From Owenia fusiformis (Eukaryota; Annelida; Polychaeta; Sabellida; Oweniidae), in contig CAIIXF020000016.1 in the NCBI GenBank assembly GCA_903813345.2, positions 1-50,000 on the forward strand: 50,000 nucleotides of DNA, written 5' to 3'. Both the position numbers and the translations under genes were made by a program. Shown here piece after piece: positions 9,673 to 22,357 of this stretch (position 1 is the stretch's first letter; each line of letters opens with the position of its first letter). The notes beneath the pieces were generated by a model. The model did no database searches and was not told the DNA's origin. It saw only the letters and a list, made by a program, of their open reading frames with translations.

Positions 9673-10104
9673 AACAGCTAAACAAAGGAGATGGTCAATC
9701 TTATGATTGGTTACATGGGTTCCAAACATGGTACCTATCTAGAAATAGAATATAGTTGAGGACTATATGATATCATCAAAATAGAAAGCTCCCTAGCCTT
9801 GTTCTCACTTAACAATAAACCACTTGCATAAGTGATCATCAGTTTTGCTATACAACACTATATGGTTGACACCGTACGTAACGAATATTTTATACATATC
9901 AAAACTTTATTATGAAGTTTCAACAAGAGGAATCTCACTATCCTAACCAGGTGTACTAAGTTATGTTATATTGCCTACCTCTTGTACAGAGAGACATATC
10001 TTTCATGATTTTAATCATTGCATGTGGTGTTTAATCGATATTTGTTACGTTACTTGACACCAAAATTATCTTGGAGTCCTTGAAACCCATCCTCCGATCA
10101 CAGG
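9673..10104. other. Unique-looking DNA, no gene seen
   Basis: No supported gene or repeat is seen. Confidence 0.35.
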
Positions 10105-10315
10105 GCTTCAAAATCCAGAATATCTTCTTTCTTTTTACACCCTGCTATAAGCAGTTAGCATTTCCCCGATTAAGAACTCGCAATCTGATTGGTTGTCGCA
10201 ACACTGCGACAGAAATCATGTATAAGTCATTGCGCATAATTAGACCACGTGATTCGGTTTAATCGGGCGCTTCCAAATTGGTTATAGCAGGGGGAAGAAG
10301 GAGGTACGGATTCTG
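10105..10315. mobile_element. ~210-bp MITE with ~60-bp arms
   Basis: CCAGAATATCTTCTTTC..CACCCTGCTATAA..CCCGATTAA at the left is mirrored by TTAATCGGG..TTATAGCAGGGGG..GGATTCTGG at the right. Between them is ATCTGATTGGTTGTCGCAAC. A 63-codon frame here is incidental. Confidence 0.7.
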
Positions 10316-10514
10316 GATACCTGCTTAGGAGGATGTTGAAACCAAAATCAGTTTTTTGATAAATTGGCTATGCATCTCAATGAATACCGCAGACTAGCAT
10401 AAAATCTCAAATGCCTAACCATCATTTTATATTATGAGTGTTGAGTTTCATCATAATAGTGTTGAATGTAATGTTTTAGCACTTCAACATACGCTACGTA
10501 ACAACAGGACACGA

Positions 10515-10858
10515 TGTCAATCCAACATCAAAAATATTTCTGTAGAAAAATTTCTAAAAAAGATCGTCTACACAGCAAAAATACGAACGCCGGAAAAAAA
10601 CGTACGCATTCCGTTCGGACTGTTCATGCGAATTACGTATATGTCACGCCTTCTGTTCGAAATTTTACGTACCTACCCCCCCTCCCCCCCCCCGAGGTGT
10701 TCAAAATTTGGCAAGATGTAATAAAATGTAAACCAAGGTGTTCAAAATTTGAATCAAGGTGTTCAGATTTGGACCAAGGTGTCCACATATTGAGGGGAGG
10801 TGTTCAACATTTCCAAGTCACTCATGTTAGGTGTTCCCAAGTTGACAGGCCTGTACAA
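10515..10858 (+). mobile_element. 5'-truncated copy of the CAGGCCTGTCAAC element
   Basis: This matches 32482-32860 in the same orientation, from AAAAATATTTCTGT through the C-rich tract to the terminal GTTGACAGGCCTG. It includes a minisatellite of CAAGGTGTTCAAAATTTGGA units (about 10735-10800). The left terminal repeat is missing. The 95- and 118-codon frames across it are chance readings of the repeat. Confidence 0.7.
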
Positions 10859-10893
10859 AGTAAGTTATGAAGTTGGTTACCTGGTTTCTTCCA

Positions 10894-12191
10894 AGGTCAA
10901 CCAAAGGTCAAAGGTCAAAATTAAAGTCAGATTTGAACTCCTGAGAAGTTGTAGATGGTTTTAAAAAAAAAGTTTGGTCAATTTAGATCAAGTTGAAATT
11001 TGACCTTGAAAAATTTCAAATTTTGACCTTTTTCAGTTTTTGAGCTTTAATATCTCAAAACTGGTGCAAAATTTTAATAGATAATCAATTACTAATATGT
11101 GTGAACCTTTAGAGGAATATAATATCTGGACTTTCATTAGAAAATATTGATTTTTAGTCACCAATTTTGAGAAACTTAGAAAACACAGTTTGTGATTTAA
11201 TTTAATGACCTTGACCTTTGAACTTGCAAATTCTACTTTTTGGACCTCTTTAGGTCTTTTGTGATTAAATACACCTAAATTTGAATCCCAAAAATTGATT
11301 TGAAAAATCAACTTTTTGACCTTTCGTAGGTAGATGTTTTTTAAAAAAAAGATTGCTCAATTTAGATCAAGTTGAAATTTGACCTTGAAAAATTTCAAAA
11401 TTTGACCTTTTTCAGTTTTTGAGCTCTAATATCGCAAAACTGGTGCAAAATTTTAACAAAAATAATCAATTGATATGTGTAGAACCTTTAGAGGAATATA
11501 TATCCGGACTTTCATTAAAGAATTTTGATTTGTAGTCACCAATTTTGAGAAACTTAGAAAACACAGTTTGTGATATAATTCAATGACCTTGACCTTTCAC
11601 CTTGCAAATTTTTCTTTTTTAGACCTCTTTAGGTCTTTTGTGATTAAATACACCTAAATTTGAATCCAGAAAATCGATTTGAAAAATCAACTTTTTTGAC
11701 CTTTCGGAGGTCACTGAAGGTCAACCAAGGGTCAAAAGTAAGGTCAGATTTGGAATCCTGAGAATTTGTAGATGAGTTTTAAAAAAAAATTTGGTCAATT
11801 TGAAGCAAGTTGAAAAAAGACCTTTTTTTGACCTTTTTTTGACCTTCAATATCTCAAAATCTCGGCAAAATTTCTCGGCAAAAGGCTAAGACTAATAGAA
11901 TACTAATATCTATCTGTATGCAAAAATTCATCGAAAAATATTGAACTGTAGTGTCAGGATTTGAGAAACTTGAAAAAACTTAGATTTGACCTAGATTTTG
12001 ACCTTTGACCTTGACCTAGATATGAACTAATTTTCCGACAAGTCCAGCCCAGGTCCCTAATGGGACTATATATGAGATAAGTCAAAGCTAGCTGGAAGTT
12101 GGAGAAAAAATGCTAAAAAGAATAATAAATAAATAAAGAATAACTACAAAAATGATAGGAGGCCCCTCGGAAGGGCCTCCTAATAAATACA
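10894..12191 (+). repeat. AGGTCA-rich family R2, first block (decayed)
   Basis: Blocks of about 430 bp recur (starts near 10894, 11331 and 11707). Each has AAGGTCAACCAAAGGTCAAAGG-type openings, AATATCTCAAAACTGG, TATGTGTAGAACCTTTAGAG, CACAGTTTGTGAT and TGACCTTGACCTTTGAC. The last block changes to the ending TGACCTAGATTTTGACC, then a T/A-rich tail and a hairpin at 12157. The repeated half-site AGGTCA often forms the DR1 arrangement AGGTCAAAGGTCA. No coding capacity is seen. Confidence 0.8.
12157..12181. repeat. R2 3'-terminal hairpin
   Basis: AGGAGGCCC, loop CTCGGAA, GGGCCTCCT. It is followed by AATAAATACA and CTAG, where the next R2 unit begins. The same hairpin occurs in the 33.6-39.4 kb array. 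Confidence 0.8.
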
Positions 12192-13659
12192 CTAGAGGTT
12201 TAAGATTGCAAGCAATCTTACGGAGGCCCCCTAGGCTTTTTGAACATTTAAAGGTCAGCCAAAGGTCAAATCTTAAATACAAGGTCTTATATGAGCTCCA
12301 GGCATCTTGTAAATGATTTTAAAAAAAGGGGACAAAAAGTGGATAAAATGATGAAATATTCTTACCAGGTCCTGGCTGTTTGAAAGTTGAGGCTAATACT
12401 GAAGAAAACATGTGAAGTGTGAATGAAAGTTAATCTCCCAGCAGGGTTTGATTAGCCTATAGAAAACTGTAAAATGAAATATTTAGCCCTTCATAACAGG
12501 GTTATAAAAATATAAAAATCCAAATGTCACATAATCAATTGCTAATATGTGTAGAACCTTTAGTAGAGGAATATATATTCTGACTTTCATTTAAAAATAT
12601 TGATTTGTAGTCTCCAATTTTGAGAAACTTAGAAAACACAGTTTGTGATTTCGTTTGATGACCTTGACCTTTGACCTTGCAAATTTTACTTTTTTAGACC
12701 TCAGAAGGTCTTTTGTGAATAAATATACCTAAATTTGAATCCAGAAAATCGATTTGAAAAATCAACTTTTTTGACCTTTCGGAGGTCACTGAAGGTCAAA
12801 TAAAGGTCAAAGGTCAAAAGTAAGGTTAGATTTGTAATCCTGAGAACTTGTAGATGAGTTTTAAAAAAAAATTGGTCAATTTGAAGCAAGTTGAAATTTA
12901 GTCTTGGAAAGTTTCGAAATTTGACCTTTTTTTCAGTTTTTGAGTTCCAATATCTCAAAACTGGTACACAATTTTAATAAATAGTCAATTGCTAATATGT
13001 GTAGAACCTATAGAGGAATATATATCCTGACTTTCATGAAAAAATATTGATTTGTAGTCTCCAATTTTGAGAAACTTAGAAAACACAGTTTGTGATTTAG
13101 TTTGATGACCTTGTCTTTGACCTTGCAAATTTTACTTTTTTAGACCTCAGTGGGTCCTTTGTGATCAAATATACCTAAATTTGAATCCAGAAAATCAATT
13201 TGAAAAAACAACTTTTTTTACCTTTCGAAGGTCACCGAAGGTCAACCAAAGGTCGGAGGTCAAAAGTAAGGACATATTTGAGTTCCTGAGATCTTGTACA
13301 TGATTTTTTAAAATAATCTGGTTCATTTGAAGCAAGTTAAAAAATGACAGATTTTTGCCGATTTTTGACGTCAAATATCTCAAAAACGGTAAAAAATTAA
13401 CGCGTACATATTGTGAGCAATTTGTAGAGAATGCTTATATCTAGTTACATTTTAATTCATCGCAAGAAATAATGAAGTATGAGGACGAAATCTGAAACTT
13501 AAAAAAAGCTTAGATTTGACCTAGATTTTGACCTTTGACCTTGACCTAGATAAAAATTCCTTTCCCACCAAGTTCAGCTCAGGTCCCTAGTAGGACTATG
13601 TAGTACCTAGTTGAAAGGTAGTTGGAAGTAGGAGAAAAAGAGTGAGGAAGAATAAATAA
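12192..13659 (+). repeat. R2 full-length unit (1468 bp), plus orientation
   Basis: It begins CTAGAGG, then the 5' hairpin AAGATTGCAAGCAATCTT (12202-12219), then ACGGAGGCCCC. It continues through three AGGTCA-rich blocks and ends with TGACCTAGATTTTGACC and a TAGTTGGAAGTAGGAGAAAA tail. Its 1468-bp length matches the 1463- and 1471-bp periods of the reverse-oriented array at 33.66-39.44 kb. It lacks the 3' hairpin and joins the R3 unit that starts at CTAGA (13660). No reading frame is supported. Confidence 0.75.
12202..12219. repeat. R2 5' hairpin
   Basis: AAGATTGC / GCAATCTT has a 2-nt centre. It is followed by GGAGGCCCC, the sequence that forms the arm of the R2 3' hairpin. Confidence 0.85.
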
Positions 13660-16461
13660 CTAGATTTGTGAAATTGAACAAGTTCAATTTAAGACTCCAG
13701 ATTTATTTGACCTAGATAGATCAGTAAAGAGCTGAGTAAGTAACTGAGTAATTAGCTGAGTAAGTACCTAAGTAGTAGTTGAGTAAGTAGCTGAGTAAGT
13801 AACTGAGTAAAAAGCTGAGTAGGTAGCTGAGTAAGTAGCTAAGGAAGTAATAACTAATTAAGTAATTTTGAGTAAGTAGTCAAATAAGTAGCTGAGTAGG
13901 TAGAGAGGTAAAGTAGGGTATGCAGATATTTTTGAAAGTATATTTGATCAATCTGCATCGTGAATACTGGCAAGTGCGAATTTCAAACTTCAAAATGGCG
14001 TAGAATCTAAACCGGGGGTCGGATTGCAATTTTAATTTCAGATCCAGATTCCTGAGGAAATTCTACCCCTAATTCATAACTCATACTTTAAAATTGGAGA
14101 ACTTTTTATTTTGACCTACATTTCGGACACCATATCTCAAAAGTGGGTCAAAAAACTTATTGACGGCAAAATGTTAACATTATTAGCACACTCTTTGCTA
14201 CAAGTTTACAAAATTTCGGAGAATATCATTGAAGTGTAGTGTCAGAATCGCAAAATAAAAAAACTATGAATTTGACCTAGATTTTGAACTAGGTATTTTG
14301 GTGTCCAAACTTTGAAGGAAAGTAGCTTTTGAGGTCCCCTTCTTCTATGGGCTTTCATTATGTTTAGCTGTACTCATTCTATATCTCGTATTTTTATACT
14401 TCAAAAAATTATTCGGTCCCATTGATTTAACATGGGGCACCAAATTTAGCGATTTTTGAGATTTCAAAACTTCAGAACAAGTAGTCGGATCGAAAATTGG
14501 TTTGCAGATCTAGATTTCTGAGAAAATTCTACCCTTAATTCATAACTCATACGTTAAATTTGGAAAACTTTTAACTTTGGCCTAGTTTTCGGACACCATA
14601 TCTCAAAAGTGGGTCAAAATACTTTCTGACGGCAAAACGCTAACACTATTAGCATACTCTTTGCTACCTGTATACAAAATTTTAAAGCAAATCATTTAAA
14701 TATAGTGTCAGAATCGCAAAAATAAGGGAAAACTATAAATTTGACCTAGATTTTGACCTAGGCATTTTGGTGTCCAAATTTTGGAGCTAAGTAGCCTTCG
14801 AGGTCCCCTTCTTTAATAGGCTTTCATTATATTAAGCTGTACTCAGTCTATATCTCGTATTTTACACTTCAAAAAAATCTTTTTTTCCATTGACATAACA
14901 TGGGGCAGCAAATTTAGCGATTTTTGAGCTTTCAAAACACCATAACTTCCGAACAGGAGGTCGAATCAAAATTTGATTTGCAGATTCGGATTCCTGATAA
15001 AATCCTACCCCTTATTCATAACTCATACGTTACATTTGAAGATTTTTTTATTTTGACCTACTTTTGGGACACCATATCTCAAAAGTGGGTCAAAATACTT
15101 TTTGACGGCAAAAGGCTAACACTATTAGCACACTCTTGGCTACATGTATACACAATTTCAAAGAATATAATTAAAGTGTAGTGTCAGAATCGCAAAAATA
15201 AGGAAAAGCTTTGAATTTGACCTAGATTTTGACCTAGGCATTTTGTTGTCCAAATTTTCAAAATTAGAAGGTTTTGAGGTCCCCTTCTTTTATGGGCTTC
15301 CATTATGTTTAGCTGTACTAAGTCTATATCTCGTATTTTTCACTTCAAAAAAATATTTTTTCCCATTGACATAACATGGGGCACCAAATTTAGCGATTTT
15401 TGAGCTTTCAAAACGCCATAACTTCTGAACCAGAAGTCGGATCGAAATTTGGTTTGCAGATTTGGATTCCAGAGAAAATTCTATCCTTAATCCATAGCTC
15501 ATACGTTAAATTTGGAAACTTTCTATTTTGACCTACTTTTCGGACACGCCATAACTTCTAAACCGGAAGTCGGATCGAAATTTGGTTTGCAGATTCGGAT
15601 TCCTGAGAAAATTCTATACTTAATTCATAACTCAAACGTCAAATTTTGAGAATTTTTTATTTTGACCTACTTTTCGGACACCATATCTCAAAAATAGGAC
15701 AAAATACTTTCTGACGGCAAAAGGCTAACACTATTAGCAGACTCTTAGCTATATGTATACAAAATTTCGAAGAATATAATTAATCTGTTGTGTCAGAATC
15801 GCAAAAATAAGGAAAAACTTTGAATTTGACCTAGATTTTGACCTAGGCATTTTGGTGTCCAAATTTTGAAGCTAGATGGCTTATGAGGTCCCCTTCTTTT
15901 AAAAGCTTTCATTATATTTAGCTGAACTCAGTCTATATTTCGTATTTTTCACTTCAAAAAAATGTTTTTTCCCATTGACTTAACATGGGCACCAAATTTA
16001 GCGATTTTTGAGCTTTCAAAACGCCATAACTTCCGAACGGGAAGTCGGATCAAAATTTGGTTTGCAGATTCGGATTCCTGAGAAAATTCTACCCTTATTT
16101 CATAGCTCATATGTTAAATTTGGAGATTTTTTTGGTTTTGACCTACTTTCAGGACGCCATATCTCAAAATCGCTAAGAGTAATCAAAAAACGGATGGCAC
16201 ACTCTCGATTTGTTTTTTTCTAAGCTACATGAAGAAACTAAGATGAAGTAGTTACGACAAACAACAACGAAGATAATTGACAGAATGTTGATTTGACCTT
16301 GATTTGATCTAGTTCTTGACCCTTGACCTAGATAAAAATTTGACCTAATTTCCCATCATCCCAGGTACTGCCCCTAGTTGATCATGTAAGCAGCTTAAAG
16401 TAAATTCTTTTAGTTGGTGAGAAATCTGGGAAGGAGGAAGATTCTGAAAGAATAATAATAA
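13660..16461 (+). repeat. R3 composite unit a
   Basis: It opens with CTAGATTTG and a slightly decayed hairpin (GAAATTGAAC / GTTCAATTT, 13670-13690), then AGACTCCAGAT. A GAGTAAGTAGCT minisatellite follows. Then subunits of about 475 bp begin at 13995, 14470, 14938, 15412 and 16020, with a short one at 15546. Subunits share CATAACTTCCGAACCGGAAG (variants), TTCATAACTCATACGTTAAA, CACCATATCTCAAAAGTGGG and TTTGACCTAGATTTTGACCT. The unit closes with TGACCTAGTTCTTGACCC-like text and an AATAATAATAA tail. The 60-85-codon frames in the subunits are non-coding readings of the repeat. Confidence 0.8.
13725..13915 (+). repeat. GAGTAAGTAGCT minisatellite
   Basis: About fourteen degenerate 12-bp units of the type GAGTAAGTAGCT, TGAGTAAGTAAC and similar occupy the place where other R3 units carry GGATA repeats. 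Confidence 0.85.
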
Positions 16462-18359
16462 CTAGACTTTGGAAATTGAACGAAGTTCAATTTCAGACTC
16501 CAGATCTAGACTTTTTTTAAGCCCAGTCATCTAAAATAAGCCAAGTCATCCAGAATAAGCTGAGTCATCCAGAATAAGATGGATGGATAAAATAGAAGGT
16601 AGGATAGGATAGAATGGGAAGGAACGATAGGATAGAATAAGAAAGAAGAATAGGATAGAACAGAATAGGAAGAAAGGATATGATAGGAGAGGATAGGAAG
16701 GATAGGAAGGAAAGGATACGGTACGAAGGAAGGATAGATAGGAAGGATAGGATAGGATCAGATAGGAAGGATGGATGAATTTTTCAATATTTTCTTCTCT
16801 ACTCTTGACTTTCTATCAGGATACCATCAGATCGATTTTCCGAAATTTCAAAACGCCATAACTTCCGAATCGGAAGTCGGATCTAAATTTGATTTAAAGT
16901 TTCGGATTCCTGACAAAATTCTACCCCTAATTCATAACTCATACGTTAAATTTGGCGAATTTTTATTTTGACCTACTTTTTGGACACGCCATTACTTCGG
17001 AACCGGCAGTCGGATCGAAATTTGATTTGCAGACTCGAATTCCTGAGAAAATTCTACCCTTAATTCATAACTCATATGTTAAATTTGGAGAACTTTTTTT
17101 TTTACCTACTTTTCGGACACCATATCTTAAAAGTGGGTCGAAATACTTTCTGACGGCAAAAGGCTAACACTTTTAGCACACTCTTTCCTACCTGTATACA
17201 AAATTTTGAAGCATATCATTTAAATATAGTGTCAGAATCGCAAAAATAAGGAAAAACTATGAATTTGACCTAGATTTTGACCTAGGGATTTTGGTGTCCA
17301 AATTTTGAAGTTGGGTAGACTTTGAGGTCCCCTTCTTTCATAGGCTTTCATTATTTTAAGCTGTACTTAGTCTATATCTCGTATTTTACACTTCAAAAAA
17401 ATCTTTTATCCCATTGACATAACATGGGGCACCAAATTTAGCGATTTTTGAGCTTTCAAAATGTCATAACTTCCGAACCGGAAGTCGGATCGAAATTTAG
17501 TTTGCAGATTCGGATTTCTGAGAAAATTCCATACTTAATTCATAACTCAAACGTTAAATTTGGCGAATTTTTTATTTTGACCTACTTTTCGGACACTATA
17601 TCTCAAAAGTGGGTCAAAATACTTTCTGACGGCAAAAGGCTAACACTATTACCACACTCTTGGCTACATGTATACAAAATTTCGAAGAATATAATTAATA
17701 TGTAGTGTCAGAATCGCAAAAATAAGGAAAAACTTTGAATTTGACCTAGATTTTGACCTAGGCATTTTGGTGTCCAAATTCTTATGAAAAGAAGGTTTTG
17801 AGGTCCCTTTCTTCTATGGGCTTCCATTATGTTTAGCTGTGCTTAGTCTATATCTCGTATTTTATACTTCAAAAAAATATTTTTTCCCATTGAATTAACA
17901 TGGGGCACCAAATTTAGCGATTTTTGAATTTTCAAAACGCCATAACTTCTGAACCGGAAGTCAGATCGAAATTTGGTTTTCAGATTCGGAATCCTGAGAA
18001 AATTTCCCATAAGACTGATATCCTGGACATTTGGATTCGGAGAACTTTTTTTGGACCTCGTTTTCGGACACTGATATCTCGAAATCGGTTTGAGATACCA
18101 AAAAACTAAATCAGCCTACATTTTCTACTTTTTTATGAGGAACACAATGACAAAAACCCGGATCCAAAATATTGAAGGACGACCGAGAAAATCGAAAAAA
18201 GTGACAAAGTACTGGATTTGACCTAGTTCTTGACCTTTGACCTAGATAAAAAATTGACCCAATTTCCCACCAACTAGATACTGAACCTAAATAAACTGTA
18301 TTATGGTCCTTACTGGATACCTCATAGTTATTGAAAAAACTCCTAAAGAATAATAAGAA
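16462..18359 (+). repeat. R3 composite unit b
   Basis: It starts CTAGACTTTG, then a perfect hairpin (GAAATTGAAC, GAA, GTTCAATTTC, 16472-16494) and AGACTCCAGATCTAGAC. Then come AAGCCCAGTCATC repeats, a GGATA-rich block and ATGAATTTTTCAATATTTTC, and subunits at about 16850, 16985, 17459 and 17936. It ends at an AATAATAAGAA tail. Confidence 0.8.
16562..16770 (+). repeat. GGATA/GGAAG-rich microsatellite block
   Basis: Degenerate AGGATAGGATAGAA and GGAAGGATA units continue into the constant sequence GGATGGATGAATTTTTC. Equivalent blocks lie at 18474-18650, 22472-22652, 23893-24120 and 27398-27574, always in the same place in an R3 unit. Confidence 0.85.
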
Positions 18360-20220
18360 CTAGATTTTGGAAATTGAACGAGTTCAATTTCAGACTCCAG
18401 ATCTAGACTTTTTTTAGTCGAGTCATCCAGAATAAGCCGAGTCATCCAAAGTTAGCTGAGTCATCCAGAAAAAGATGGATGGATAAAATAGGAAGGTAGG
18501 ATAGGATAGAATAAGAAAGAAGGATAGGATAGAACAGAATAGGAAGAAAGGATATGATAGGAGAGGATAGGAAGGATAGGAAGGAAATGATACGAAGGAA
18601 GGATAGATAGGAAGGATAGGATAGGATAGGGTAAGATCAGATAGGAAGGATGGATGAATTTTTCAATATTTTCTTCTCTACTCTTGACTTTCTATCAGGA
18701 TACCATCAGATCGATTTTCCGAAATTTCAAAACGCCATAACTCCCGAACCAGGAGTCGAATCGAAATATGATTTAAAGATTCGGATTCCTGACAAAATTC
18801 TACCCCTAATTCATAACTCATACGTTAAATTTGGCGAATTTTTATTTTGACCTACTTTTCGGACACCATATCTCAAAAGTGGGGCAAAATACTTTCTGAC
18901 GGCAAAAGGCTAACACTATAAGCACACTCTTGGCTACATGTATACAAAATTTCGAAGAATATAATTAATCTGTAGTGTCAGAATCGCAAAAATAAGGAAA
19001 AACCTTGAATTTGACCTAGATTTTGACCTAGGGATTTTGGTGTTCAAATTTTGAAGTTAAGTAGCCTTCGAGGTCCCCTTCTTTCATAGGCTTTCATTAT
19101 TTTTAGCTGTAATTAGTTTATATCTTGTATTTTACACTTCAAAAAATCTTTTTTCCATTGACATAACATGGGACTCCAAATTTAGCAATTTTTGAGCTTT
19201 CAAAATGTCATAACTTCCGAACCAGAAGTCAGATTGAAATTTGGTTTGCAGATTCGGATTCCTGAGAAAATTCTATACTTAATTCATAACTCAAACGTCA
19301 TATTTGGAGAATTTTTTATTTTGACCTACTTTTCGGACACCATATCTCAAAAGTGGGGCAAAATACCTTCTGACGGCAAAAGGCTAACACTATGAGCACC
19401 CTCTTGGCTACATGTATACAAAATTTTGAAGAATATAATTAATCTGTAGTGTCAGAATAGCAAAAATAAGGAAAAACTTTGAATTTGACCTAGATTTTGA
19501 CCTAGGCATTTTGGTGTCCAAATTTTGAAGCTAGATGGCTTTTGAGGTCCCATTCTTTTTAAATCTTTCATTATATTTAGCTGAACTCAGTCTATATTTC
19601 GTATTTTTCACTTCAAAAAAATCTTTTTTCCCATTGACTTAACATGGGCACCAAATTTAGCGATTTTTGAGCTTTCAAAACGCCATAACTTCCGAACCGG
19701 AAGTCTGATTCGAATTTGGATTTCAGATTCTGAATCCTGAGAAAATTCTCTATAAGACTAATATCCTGGACATTTGATTCGGAGAACTTTTTTTTGGACC
19801 TCGTTTTCGGACACTGATATCTCGAAATCGGTTTGAGATATCAAAAAACTAAATCACCTTAGCTTTCCTACTTTTTTATAAGGAACACAATGAAAAAAAC
19901 CCGGATCAGAAATATTGAAGGACGACCGAGAAAATCGAAAAAAGTGACAAAGTACTGGATTTGACCTAGTTCTTGACCTTTGACCTAGATAAAAATTTGA
20001 CCCCATTTCCCACCAACCAGATACTGAACCTTAATTGACCATATAATTGTCTTGAAAAGATACCTTATAGTTGTTGAGAAAACGTGATCAGTATAAGAAT
20101 AAGAATAATAAACAATAATGGCAAAAACAATAGACTCCAGATTTCATCTGGAGTCTAATAATAAAGAAGAATACTGGCAAAAACAATAGACTCCAGATTG
20201 ACATCTGGAGTCTAATAATA
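18360..20220 (+). repeat. R3 composite unit c with two terminal hairpins
   Basis: It begins CTAGATTTTGG and a 5' hairpin at 18370-18391. A GGATA block is followed by subunits at 18730, 19203 and 19679. The end is complete: TGACCTAGATAAAAATTTGA, a TAATAA-rich tail, then two hairpins (20131-20157, 20187-20214) built on TAGACTCCAGAT and ATCTGGAGTCTA. The arm sequence repeats the AGACTCCAGAT found just inside the 5' end. Confidence 0.8.
20131..20214. repeat. R3 3'-terminal hairpins, two in tandem
   Basis: TAGACTCCAGAT, 3- or 4-nt loop, ATCTGGAGTCTA occurs twice. Each copy is preceded by ACTGGCAAAAACAA or a variant and followed by ATAATA. The 12-bp stems are perfect. Confidence 0.9.
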
Positions 20221-22357
20221 GGATTTGGCCATACGCGTATAGAGGGAAATGGCTCTAGGGACGCTTTGAGGGCCTATAATGGTCGATTGAGGGACAGGGA
20301 ATCTAGGGAGGTAGTTGGGGAGAATGTCTGGCTCGTGCTTCGCGGATCCGTCGAGGTCAAAAAATAGTCCTTCAAAAAATAGGCCTTCCAGACGTCTATA
20401 TAGAGCTTTCGACGTAGATTCGAGCAGCGTACGCGTCGTTCTACATTCCGCAATCGTTAGTTTGAGGAAGGGAATCGTTGTTTACGAAATGCTCTAGTCA
20501 TCGTTCGGGCCTATTTTCTTTCAAATGTCTGTTGTTCGCAGAGATACGTATACCAAGTGTATTCGTGCCGTCTAGATATACGGCAACGGTGGCCCGTACG
20601 CGAACTTCAAACGCGTATATCTCGATCACTAATGGTCGGATTTCAATTTGGTTCACTGTTTTTTTAATGCTCGGAAAACTGTCTTTCCGACCAGCTAGTT
20701 TTCCTCCGATTCTGACTTCTTAAGGAGGCTCGAGAGGCCGAAATAGCGGAAATGCAGATTTCGACCTAGATTTCGACCTTTGACCCAGATAAGGATTTGA
20801 CCTAATTTCCGAGCAACTACGCCTAGCCCCCTAACAACGTGCATGAGTAGATTTATCCAAATATCTCTCGTTGATGAGAACGTGTGGTTAGAAAGATTTT
20901 TGCTTTTGCACATACAAAAGCAAAAATCATAATAGGATTTGGCCATACGCGTATAGAGGGAAATGGCTCTAGGGACGCTTTGAGGGCCTATAATGGTCGA
21001 TTGAGGGACAGGGAATCTAGGGAGGTAGTTGGGGAGAATGTCTGGCTCGTGCTTCGCGGATCCGTCGAGGTCAAAAAATAGTCCTTCAAAAAATAGGCCT
21101 TCCAGACGTCTATATAGAGCTTTCGACGTAGATTCGAGCAGCGTACGCGTCGTTCTACATTCCGCAATCGTTAGTTTGAGGAAGGGAATCGTTGTTTACG
21201 AAATGCTCTAGTCATCGTTCGGGCCTATTTTCTTTCAAATGTCTGTTGTTCGCAGAGATACGTATACCAAGTGTATTCGTGCCATCTAGATATACGGCAA
21301 CGGTGGCCCGTACGCGAACTTCAAACGCGTATATCTCGATCACTAATGGTCGGATTTCAATTTGGTTCACTGTTTTTTTAATGCTCGGAAAACTGTCTTT
21401 CCGACCAGCTAGTTTTCCTCCGATTCTGACTTCTTAAGGAGGCTAGAGAGGCCGAAATAGCGGAAATGCAGATTTCGACCTAGATTTCGACCTTTGACCC
21501 AGATAAGGATTTGACCTAATTTCCGAGCAACTACGCCTAGCCCCCTAACAACGTGCATGAGTAGATTTATCCAAATATCTCTCGTTGATGAGAACGTGTG
21601 GTTAGAAAGATTTTTGCTTTTGCACATACAAAAGCAAAAATCATAATAGGATTTGGCCATACGCGTATAGAGGGAAATGGCTCTAGGGACGCTTTGAGGG
21701 CCTATAATGGTCGATTGAGGGACAGGGAATCTAGGGAGGTAGTTGGGGAGAATGTCTGGCTCGTGCTTCGCGGATCCGTCGAGGTCAAAAAATAGTCCTT
21801 CAAAAAATAGGCCTTCCAGACGTCTATATAGAGCTTTCGACGTAGATTCGAGCAGCGTACGCGTCGTTCTACATTCCGCAATCGTTAGTTTGAGGAAGGG
21901 AATCGTTGTTTACGAAATGCTCTAGTCATCGTTCGGGCCTATTTTCTTTCAAATGTCTGTTGTTCGCAGAGATACGTATACCAAGTGTATTCGTGCCGTC
22001 TAGATATACGGCAACGGTGGCCCGTACTCGAACTTCAAACGCGTATATCTCGATCACTAATGGTCGGATTTCAATTTGGTTCACTGTTTTTTTAATGCTC
22101 GGAAAACTGTCTTTCCGACCAGCTAGTTTTCCTCCGATTCTGACTTCTTAAGGAGGCTCGAGAGGCCGAAATAGCGGAAATGCAGATTTCGACCTAGATT
22201 TCGACCTTTGACCCAGATAAGGATTTGACCTAATTTCCGAGCAACTACGCCTAGCCCCCTAACAACGTGCATGAGTAGATTTATCCAAATATCTCTCGTT
22301 GATGAGAACGTGTGGTTAGAAAGATTTTTGCTTTTGCACATACAAAAGCAAAAATCA
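20221..22357 (+). repeat. R4 array: three 714-bp units, nearly identical
   Basis: Units start GGATTTGGCCATACGCGTAT at 20221, 20935 and 21649. I see only three single-base differences among them (in GTGCC[G/A]TCTAG, GTAC[G/T]CGAAC and GGCT[C/A]GAGAGG). Each has the common superfamily order: TATATCTCGATCAC, GGATTTCAATTTGGTTCAC, TCGACCTAGATTTCGACC, TTTGACCTAATTTCCGAGCA. Each ends with a perfect 14-bp hairpin. CpG is far denser than in R2/R3. The 60-83-codon frames occur once per unit on each strand and are not coding by any recognised signature. Confidence 0.85.
20895..20928. repeat. R4 terminal hairpin
   Basis: GATTTTTGCTTTTG, loop CACATA, CAAAAGCAAAAATC. Identical hairpins lie at 21609-21642 and 22323-22356. 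Confidence 0.9.

Noticed and set aside
10434-10870. Two overlapping 95- and 118-codon frames
   Set aside because: They lie in a copy of the CAGGCCTG MITE, cross its C-tract and minisatellite, and are not conserved in the other copy.
20131-20214. Hairpins as transcription terminators
   Set aside because: Eukaryotic context without associated genes. Their position at repeat ends argues for a role in the repeat rather than in transcription.
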